Source: Andrena cerasifolii
Lineage: Eukaryota; Arthropoda; Insecta; Hymenoptera; Andrenidae
DNA length: 64,000 bases
NCBI RefSeq assembly: GCF_050908995.1
Contig: NC_135118.1
Coordinates: 1-64,000, forward strand
Reading direction: 5' to 3'
In this document: positions 55,021 through 64,000 of the stretch, one piece after another
Position numbering within the stretch: position 1 is the stretch's first letter
Layout: the number at the start of each line of letters is the position of its first letter
The notes under the pieces: generated by a model
What the model was told of the DNA's origin: nothing
The model's database searches: none
The model's input: only the letters and a program-made list of their open reading frames with translations
Program-made: the position numbers and the translations under genes

Positions 55021-57000
55021 ATTGAAATACCGATATTGAATCCGATATTAGAACCGATATTGAAAAACCGATATTGAAAAACCAATATCGAAAAACTGAT
55101 ATTGCAAAACCGATATTGAAAAACCGATATTGAATCCGATATTAGAACCGATATTAGAACCGATATTGAAAAACCGATATTGAAAAACCGATATTGAAAA
55201 ACCGATATTGAAAAACCGATATTGCAAAACCGATATTGAAAAACCGATATTGAAACCGATATTGAAAAACCGATATTGAAAAACCGATATTGAAAAACAA
55301 ATATTGATAAACCGATATTGAAAATCCGATATTGAAACCGATATTGAAAAACCGATATTGAAAAACACATATTGAAAAACAAATATTGAAAAACCTATAT
55401 CCAAAAACTGATATTGCAAAACCGATATTGAAAAAGACATATTGAAAAACAAATATTGAAAAACCTATATCGAAAAACTGATATTGCAAAACCGTTATTG
55501 AATCCGATATTAGAACCGATATTGAAAAACCGATATTGAAAAACCTATATCGAAAATCTGATATTGCAAAACCGATATTGAATCCGATATTAGAACCGAT
55601 ATTGAAAAACAAATATTGAAAAACCGATATTAGAACCGATATTGAAAAACCGATATTGAAAAACATATATCGAAAAACTGATATTGCAAAACCGATATTG
55701 AAATACCGATATTGAATCCGATATTAGAACCGATATTGAAAAACCGATATTGAAAAACCAATATCGAAAAACTGATATTGCAAAACCGATATTGAAAAAC
55801 CGATATTGAATCCGATATTAGAACCGATATTAGAACCGATATTGAAAAACCGATATTGAAAAACCGATATTGAAAAACCGATATTGAAAAACCGATATTG
55901 CAAAACCGATATTGAAAAACCGATATTGAATCCGATATTAGAACCGATATTGAAAAACCGATATTGAAAAACCGCTATTGAAAAACCTATATCGAAAAAC
56001 TGATATTGCAAAACCGATTTTGAAAAACCGATATTGAATCCGATATTAGAACCGATATTGAAAAACAGATATTGAATCCGATATTAGAACCGATATTCAA
56101 AAACCGATATTGAAAACCAAATATCGAAAAACTGATATTGAAAAACCGATATTGAAAAACCTATATCGAAAAACTGATATTGCAAAACCGATATTGAAAT
56201 ACCGATATTGAATCCGATATTAGAACCGATATTGAAAAACCGATATTGAAAAACCAATATCGAAAAACTGATATTGCAAAACCGATATTGAAAAACCGAT
56301 ATTGAATCCGATATTAGAACCGATATTAGAACCGATATTGAAAAACCGATATTGAAAAACCGATATTGAAAAACCGATATTGAAAAACCGATATTGAAAA
56401 ACCGATATTGAAAAACCGATATTGCAAAACCGATATTGAAAAACCGATATTGAATCCGATATTAGAACCGATATTGAAAAACCGATATTGAAAAACCGCT
56501 ATTGAAAAACCTATATCGAAAAACTGATATTGCAAAACCGATTTTGAAAAACCGATATTGAATCCGATATTAGAACCGATATTGAAAAACAGATATTGAA
56601 TCCGATATTAGAACCGATATTCAAAAACCGATATTGAAAACCAAATATCGAAAAACTGATATTGCAAAACCGATATTGAAAAACCGATATTGAATCCGAT
56701 ATTAGAACCGATATTAGAACCGATATTGAAAAACCGATATTGAAAAACCGATATTGAAAAACCTATATCGAAAAACTGATATTGCAAAACCGATATTGAA
56801 ATACCGATATTGAATCCGATATTAGAACCGATATTGAAAAACCGATATTGAAAAACCAATATCGAAAAACTGATATTGCAAAACCGATATTGAAAAACCG
56901 ATATTGAATCCGATATTAGAACCGATATTAGAACCGATATTGAAAAACCGATATTGAAAAACCGATATTGAAAAACCGATATTGAAAAACCGATATTGAA
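55021..57000 (+). repeat. Four tandem GAAATACC modules
   Basis: The TTGAAATACC unit starts at 55,024, 55,700, 56,196 and 56,798, giving steps of 676, 496 and 602 bp. The CCGCTATTG unit lies at 55,972 and 56,496, 524 bp apart; the two extra units relative to 496 come from canonical-unit gain near 56,340-56,410. This is a young, length-variable local expansion. A single-base variant, CCGTTATTG, lies near 55,492. Confidence 0.8.
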
Positions 57001-59695
57001 AAACCGATATTGAAAAACCGATATTGAAAAACAAATATTGATAAACCGATATTGAAAAACCGATATTGAAACCGATATTGCAAAACCGATATTGAAAAAC
57101 CAATATTGAAAAACAAATATTGAAAAACTGATATCGAAAGACTGATATTGAAAAACCGATATTGAAAACTAAATATTGAAAATCTGATATTGAATCCGAT
57201 ATTAGAACCGATATTGAAAAACCGATACTGAAAAACCTATATCGAAAAACTGATATTGAAAAACCGATATTGAAAAACCGATATTGAAAAACACATATTG
57301 AAAAACAAATATTGAAAAACCTATATCGAAAAACTGATATTGCAAAGCCGATATAGAATCCGATATTAGAACCGATATTGAAAAACCGATATTGAAAAAC
57401 CGATATTGAAAAACCGATATTGAAAAACCGATATTGAAAAACCGATATTGAAAAACCGATATTGAAAAACCTATATCGAAAAACTGATATTGCAAAACCG
57501 ATATTGAATCCGATATTGGAACCGATATTGAAAAACCGATATTGAAAAACCGATATTGAAAAACCAATATCGAAAAACTGATATTGCAAAACCAATATTG
57601 AAAAACCGATATTGAATCCGATATTAGAACCGATATTAGAACCGATATTGAAAAACCGATATTGAAAAACCGATATTGAAAAACCGATATTGAAAAACCG
57701 ATATCGAAAAACTGATATTGAAAAACCGATATTGAAAAACCGATTTTGAAAAACTGATATTGAAAAACCGATATTGAAAAACTGATATTGAAAAACCGAT
57801 ATTGAAAAACCGATATTGAAAAACCGATATTGAAAAACAAATATTGATAAACCGATATTGAAACCGATATTGCAAAACCGATATTGAAAAACCAATATTG
57901 AAAAACAAATATTGAAAAACTGATATCGAAAAACTGATATTGAAAAACCGATATTGAAAAACCGATATTGAATCCGATATTAGAACCGATATTGAAAAAC
58001 CGATATTGAATCCGATATTAGAACCGATATTGAAAAACCGATATTGAATCCGATATTAGAACCGATATTGAAAAACCGATATTGAAAAACCGATATTGAA
58101 AAACAAATATTGAAACCGATATTGCAAAACCGATATTGAAAAACCAATATTGAAAAACAAATATTGAAAAACTGATATCGAAAAACTGATATTGAAAAAC
58201 CGATATTGAAAACTAAATATTGAAAAACCGATATTGAAAAACCTATATCGAAAAACTGATATTGCAAAACCGATATTGAAAAACCGATATTGATTCCGAT
58301 ATTAGAACCGATATTGAAAAACCGATATTGAAAAACCGATATTGAAAAACCGATATTGAAAAACCGATATTGCAAAACCGATATTGAAAAACCGATATTG
58401 AAACCGATATTGAAAAACCGATATTGAAAAACCGATATTGAAAAACAAATATTGATAAACCGATATTGAAAATCCGATATTGAAACCGATATTGAAAAAC
58501 CGATATTGAAAAACACATATTGAAAAACAAATATTGAAAAACCTATATCCAAAAACTGATATTGCAAAACCGATATTGAAAAAGACATATTGAAAAACAA
58601 ATATTGAAAAACCTATATCGAAAAACTGATATTGCAAAACCGATATTGAATCCGATATTAGAACCGATATTGAAAAACCGATATTGAAAAACCTATATCG
58701 AAAATCTGATATTGCAAAACCGATATTGAATCCGATATTAGAACCGATATTGAAAAACAAATATTGAAAAACCGATATTAGAACCGATATTGAAAAACCG
58801 ATATTGAAAAACATATATCGAAAAACTGATATTGCAAAACCGATATTGAAATACCGATATTGAATCCGATATTAGAACCGATATTGAAAAACCGATATTG
58901 AAAAACCAATATCGAAAAACTGATATTGCAAAACCGATATTGAAAAACCGATATTGAATCCGATATTAGAACCGATATTAGAACCGATATTGAAAAACCG
59001 ATATCGAAAAACTGATATTGAAAAACCGATATTGAAAAACCGATTTTGAAAAACTGATATTGAAAAACCGATATTGAAAAACTGATATTGAAAAACCGAT
59101 ATTGAAAAACCGATATTGAAAAACCGATATTGAAAAACAAATATTGATAAACCGATATTGAAACCGATATTGCAAAACCGATATTGAAAAACCAATATTG
59201 AAAAACAAATATTGAAAAACTGATATCGAAAAACTGATATTGAAAAACCGATATTGAAAAACCGATATTGAATCCGATATTAGAACCGATATTGAAAAAC
59301 CGATATTGAATCCGATATTAGAACCGATATTGAAAAACCGATATTGAATCCGATATTAGAACCGATATTGAAAAACCGATATTGAAAAACCGATATTGAA
59401 AAACAAATATTGAAACCGATATTGCAAAACCGATATTGAAAAACCAATATTGAAAAACAAATATTGAAAAACTGATATCGAAAAACTGATATTGAAAAAC
59501 CGATATTGAAAACTAAATATTGAAAAACCGATATTGAAAAACCTATATCGAAAAACTGATATTGCAAAACCGATATTGAAAAACCGATATTGATTCCGAT
59601 ATTAGAACCGATATTGAAAAACCGATATTGAAAAACAAATATTGAAAAACTGATATCGAAAAACTGATATTGAAAAACCGATATTGAAAAACCGA
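57001..59695 (+). repeat. Mixed HOR modules
   Basis: This part contains ACTAAATATT and GATACTG near 57,170-57,230 without the usual CTGATTTCG, GCCGATATAG at 57,348, a TTGGAACC variant near 57,519, and ~0.5-kb modules from 57,970 and 59,270. The former switches near 58,320 to the GAAAATCC/AAAGACATATTG module. No non-repeat sequence was seen. Confidence 0.65.
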
Positions 59696-60555
59696 TATTG
59701 AAAAACACATATTGAAAAACAAATATTGAAAAACCTATATCGAAAAACTGAAATTGCAAAACCGATATTGAATCCGATATTAGAACCGATATTGAAAAAC
59801 CGATATTGAAAAACCGATATTGAAAAACCGATATTGAAAAACCGATATTGAAAAACCTATATCGAAAAACTGATATTGCAAAACCGATATTGAAAAACCG
59901 ATATTGATTCCGATATTAGAACTGATATTGAAAAACAATTATTGAAAAACTGATATCGAAAAACTGATATTGAAAAACCGATATTGAAAAACCGATATTG
60001 AAAAACACATATTGAAAAACAAATATAGAAAAACCTATATCGAAAAACTGATATTGCAAAGCCGATATAGAATCCGATATTAGAACCGATATTGAAAAAC
60101 CGATATTGAAAAACCGATATTGAAAAACCGATATTGAAAAACCGATATAGAAAAACCGATATTGAAAAACCGATATTGAAAAACCGATATTGAAAAACCT
60201 ATATCGAAAAACTGATATTGCAAAACCGATATTGCAAAACCGATATTGAATCCGATATTAGAACCGATATTGAAAAACCGATATTGAAAAACCAATATCG
60301 AAAAACTGATATTGCAAAACCGATATTGAAAAACCGATATTGAATCCGATATTAGAACCGATATTAGAACCGATATTGAAAAACCGATATTGAAAAACCG
60401 ATATTGAAAAACCGATATTGAAAAACCGATATTGAAAAACCGATATCGAAAAACTGATATTGAAAAACCGATATTGAAAAACCGATATTGAAAAACTGAT
60501 ATTGAAAAACCGATATTGAAAAACTGATATTGAAAAACCGATATTGAAAAACCGA
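59696..60555 (+). repeat. 860-bp duplication, first copy
   Basis: Comparing line by line with 60,556-61,415, I found no mismatch. Shared rare variants include CTGAAATTGC (59,748/60,608), ACTGATATTG before CAATTATTG (59,921/60,781), CAAATATAG near 60,022/60,882 and GCCGATATAG (60,061/60,921). Confidence 0.88.
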
Positions 60556-61415
60556 TATTGAAAAACACATATTGAAAAACAAATATTGAAAAACCTATAT
60601 CGAAAAACTGAAATTGCAAAACCGATATTGAATCCGATATTAGAACCGATATTGAAAAACCGATATTGAAAAACCGATATTGAAAAACCGATATTGAAAA
60701 ACCGATATTGAAAAACCTATATCGAAAAACTGATATTGCAAAACCGATATTGAAAAACCGATATTGATTCCGATATTAGAACTGATATTGAAAAACAATT
60801 ATTGAAAAACTGATATCGAAAAACTGATATTGAAAAACCGATATTGAAAAACCGATATTGAAAAACACATATTGAAAAACAAATATAGAAAAACCTATAT
60901 CGAAAAACTGATATTGCAAAGCCGATATAGAATCCGATATTAGAACCGATATTGAAAAACCGATATTGAAAAACCGATATTGAAAAACCGATATTGAAAA
61001 ACCGATATAGAAAAACCGATATTGAAAAACCGATATTGAAAAACCGATATTGAAAAACCTATATCGAAAAACTGATATTGCAAAACCGATATTGCAAAAC
61101 CGATATTGAATCCGATATTAGAACCGATATTGAAAAACCGATATTGAAAAACCAATATCGAAAAACTGATATTGCAAAACCGATATTGAAAAACCGATAT
61201 TGAATCCGATATTAGAACCGATATTAGAACCGATATTGAAAAACCGATATTGAAAAACCGATATTGAAAAACCGATATTGAAAAACCGATATTGAAAAAC
61301 CGATATCGAAAAACTGATATTGAAAAACCGATATTGAAAAACCGATATTGAAAAACTGATATTGAAAAACCGATATTGAAAAACTGATATTGAAAAACCG
61401 ATATTGAAAAACCGA
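60556..61415 (+). repeat. 860-bp duplication, second copy
   Basis: This is an apparently perfect copy of the preceding 860 bp. After 61,415 the sequence has CAAATATTGATAAA where the first copy runs into CACATATTG, placing the crossover at about 60,555. The exact breakpoint is ambiguous by some tens of bases because the flanking units are shared. Confidence 0.88.
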
Positions 61416-61744
61416 TATTGAAAAACAAATATTGATAAACCGATATTGAAAAACCGATATTGAAACCGATATTGCAAAACCGATATTGAAAAACCAATAT
61501 TGAAAAACAAATATTGAAAAACTGATATCGAAAGACTGATATTGAAAAACCGATATTGAAAAACCGATATTGAAAAACACATATTGAAAAACAAATATTG
61601 AAAAACCTATATCGAAAAACTGATATTGCAAAACCGATATTGAATCCGATATTAGAACCGATATTGAAAAACCGATATTGAAAAACCGATATTGAAAAAC
61701 CGATATTGAAAAACCGATATTGAAAAACCGATATTGAAAAACCG

Positions 61745-62870
61745 ATATTGAAAAACCGATATTGAAACCGATATTGCAAAACCGATATTGAAAAACCAAT
61801 ATTGAAAAACAAATATTGAAAAACTGATATCGAAAGACTGATATTGAAAAACCGATATTGAAAAACCGATATTGAAAAACACATATTGAAAAACAAATAT
61901 TGAAAAACCTATATCGAAAAACTGATATTGCAAAACCGATATTGAATCCGATATTAGAACCGATATTGAAAAACCGATATTGAAAAACCGATATTGAAAA
62001 ACCGATATTGAAAAACCTATATCGAAAAACTGATATTGCAAAGCCGATATTGAAAAACCGATATTGATTCCGATATTAGAACCGATATTGAAAAACAATT
62101 ATTGAAAAACTGATATCGAAAAACTGATATTGAAAAACCGATACTGAAAAACCGATATTGAAAAACACATATTGAAAAACAAATATTGAAAAACCTATAT
62201 CGAAAAACTGATATTGCAAAGCCGATATAGAATCCGATATTAGAACCGATATTGAAAAACCGATATTGAAAAACCGATATTGAAAAACCTATATCGAAAA
62301 ACTGATATTGCAAAACCGATATTGCAAAACCGATATTGAATCCGATATTAGAACCAATATTGAAAAACCGATATTGATAAACCTATATCGAAAAACTGAT
62401 ATTGCAAAACCGATATTGTAAAACCGATATTGAATCCGATATTAGAACCGATATTGTAAAACCGATATTGAATCCGATATTAGAACCGATATTGAAAAAC
62501 CGATATTGAAAAACCTATATCGAAAAACTGATATTGAAAAACTGATTTCGAAAAACTGATATTGAAAAACCGATATTGAAAAACCGATATTGAAAAACAA
62601 ATATTGATAAACCGATATTGAAAAACCGATATTCAATCCGATATTAGAACCGATATTGTAAAACCGATATTGAATCCGATATTAGAACCGATATTGAAAA
62701 ACCGATATTGAAAAATCGATATTGAAAAACAAATATTGATAAACCGATATTGAAAAACCGATATTGAAACCGATATTGCAAAACCGATATTGAAAAACCA
62801 ATATTGAAAAACAAATATTGAAAAACTGATATCGAAAGACTGATATTGAAAAACCGATATTGAAAAACCG
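61745..62870 (+). repeat. Left-end module, third copy
   Basis: It matches 53,335-54,349 (+8,410) and 523-1,650 (+61,222). It carries TTGTAAAA not only at 62,418, as in the other copies, but also near 62,455 and 62,656, where they have TTGAAAAA. Confidence 0.85.
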
Positions 62871-63103
62871 ATATTGAAAAACACATATTGAAAAACAAAT
62901 ATTGAAAAACCTATATCGAAAAACTGATATTGCAAAACCGATATTGAATCCGATATTAGAACCGATATTGAAAAACCGATATTGAAAAACCGATATTGAA
63001 AAACCGATATTGAAAAACCGATATTGAAAAACCGATATTGAAAAACCGATATTGAAAAACCGATATTGAAAAACCTATATCGAAAAACTGATATTGCAAA
63101 ACC

Positions 63104-63930
63104 GATATTGAAAAACCGATATTGATTCCGATATTAGAACCGATATTGAAAAACAATTATTGAAAAACTGATATCGAAAAACTGATATTGCAAAACCGAT
63201 ATTGAAAAACCGATATTGAATCCGATATTAGAACCGATATTAGAACCGATATTGAAAAACCGATATTGAAAAACCGATATTGAAAAACCGATATTGAAAA
63301 ACCGATATTGAAAAACCGATATCGAAAAACTGATATTGAAAAACCGATATTGAAAAACCGATATTGAAAAACTGATATTGAAAAACCAATATTGAAAAAC
63401 TGATATTGAAAAACCGATATTGAAAAACCGATATAGAAAAACAAATATTGATAAACCGATATTGAAAAACCGATATTGAAACCGATATTGCAAAACCGAT
63501 ATTGAAAAACCAATATTGAAAAACAAATATTGAAAAACTGATATCGAAAGACTGATATTGAAAAACCGATATTGAAAAACCGATATTGAAAAACACATAT
63601 TGAAAAACAAATATTGAAAAACCTATATCGAAAAACTGATATTGCAAAACCGATATTGAATCCGATATTAGAACCGATATTGAAAAACCGATATTGAAAA
63701 ACCGATATTGAAAAACCGATATTGAAAAACCTATATCGAAAAACTGATATTGCAAAGCCGATATTGAAAAACCGATATTGATTCCGATATTAGAACCGAT
63801 ATTGAAAAACAATTATTGAAAAACTGATATCGAAAATCTGATATTGAAAAACCGATACTGAAAAACCGATATTGAAAAACACATATTGAAAAACAAATAT
63901 TGAAAAACCTATATCGAAAAACTGATATTG
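63104..63930 (+). repeat. Copy of 52,980-53,805 at +10,124 bp
   Basis: The match covers GATTCC (53,001/63,125), a CAATTATTG string followed by TTGCAAAACC, a CCAATATTG unit between CTGATATTG units, and GATATAGAAAAACAAAT (near 53,307/63,431). One difference is GAAAATCTG near 63,836. Just upstream this copy has eight canonical units where the other has six. It ends near 63,933; the array continues to the window edge. Confidence 0.82.
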
Positions 63931-64000
63931 CAAAACCGATATTGAATCCGATATTAGAACCGATATTGAAAAACCGATATTGAAAAACCGATATTGAAAA

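Larger units (their letters stand above)
1..64000 (+). repeat. 14-bp satellite array, CCGATATTGAAAAA, filling the window
   Basis: Every line of the window consists of head-to-tail units of CCGATATTGAAAAA or close variants, all in one orientation. The unit is about 71% A+T and carries one CpG and one A5 run. Shorter 12-bp units are interspersed: CCGATATTGAAT is almost always followed by CCGATATTAGAA, CCGATATTGATT precedes the same partner, and CCGATATTGAAA precedes CCGATATTGCAAAA. Rare 11-bp and 13-bp units come from single-base losses. No unique sequence, transposon fragment or gene was seen, and both ends fall inside the repeat. Large single-family arrays of this kind are typical of eukaryotic heterochromatin; that placement is inference. 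I do not recognise the unit as a named satellite family. Confidence 0.99.

Noticed and set aside
1..64000. CRISPR array
   Set aside because: Repeats are 14 bp and directly adjacent, with no unique spacers, leader or cas genes.
1..64000. Telomeric repeat
   Set aside because: The unit is neither a G-rich nor a TTAGGG-like motif, and the GAAAAACC strand lacks G-runs.
1..64000. CENP-B box in the CCTATATCG variant (TTCG on the minus strand)
   Set aside because: TTCG is followed by ATATAGG and then T-rich sequence; the required CGGG at the right distance is missing.
1..64000. Inverted repeats from CCAATATCG, whose core is the exact reverse complement of CGATATTG
   Set aside because: The flanking GAAAAA keeps its orientation in these units, so they are two-base variants of the near-palindromic core and not inverted units. 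I saw no inverted block.
1..64000. Bacterial repeat-protein gene or surface adhesin
   Set aside because: A 14-bp period is not a multiple of three, variants include frame-shifting 11-, 12- and 13-bp units, and there is no ribosome binding site, signal peptide or non-repeat domain.
1..64000. Yeast-type replication origin consensus in the A/T-rich units
   Set aside because: The T-rich strand TTTTTCAATATCGG does not fit WTTTAYRTTTW, and A+T content alone is not evidence.

Overview
The whole 64,000-base window is one uninterrupted tandem repeat. The consensus unit is 14 bp, CCGATATTGAAAAA, and every unit I read lies in the same orientation. Four 12-bp forms (CCGATATTGAAT, CCGATATTAGAA, CCGATATTGATT, CCGATATTGAAA) and about a dozen recurrent point variants (for example CTGATATTG, CCAATATTG, CAAATATTG, CACATATTG, CCTATATCG, CTGATATCG) are mixed in. 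From the unit length I estimate about 4,600-4,750 units. The array runs off both ends, so its true length is unknown. I found no gene, RNA gene, transposon, CRISPR array, promoter or any stretch of unique sequence. A block this large and pure suggests satellite DNA in eukaryotic heterochromatin (pericentromere, subtelomere, sex or B chromosome) from a long-read assembly. The species cannot be named from the sequence.

The interest lies in the organisation above the unit. Variant units occur in fixed orders that recur as modules of 0.5-4 kb, so this is a higher-order repeat (HOR) array. Layout by hand comparison: 1-4,280, irregular modules with 1,329-bp and 506-bp duplications; 4,281-6,308, two ~1,025-bp copies; 6,415-18,060, three ~4.0-kb HOR copies; 18,548-27,077, rearranged partial copies with an 896-bp deletion, a 296-bp deletion and a 1,317-bp duplication; 27,078-31,010, a 3.9-kb copy of 5,105-9,012; 31,010-33,690, a 638-bp-spaced local duplication and a block of 38-bp repeats; 33,691-40,430, two nearly identical 3,360-bp copies; 40,660-51,440, further diverged copies, with a 3,122-bp-spaced pair and an equal-length replaced patch; 51,300-64,000, modules like those at the left end, including a perfect 860-bp duplication.

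The minus strand of the consensus has no stop codon in any frame. Because 14 is not a multiple of 3, all three frames read the same 14-residue cycle, FFNIGFSISVFQYR. Minus-strand open stretches of up to 364 codons are therefore expected from base composition and are not annotated as genes. The best new idea is about origin: six forms of the 8-bp core can be explained by CpG decay of a palindromic ancestor, CGATATCG.
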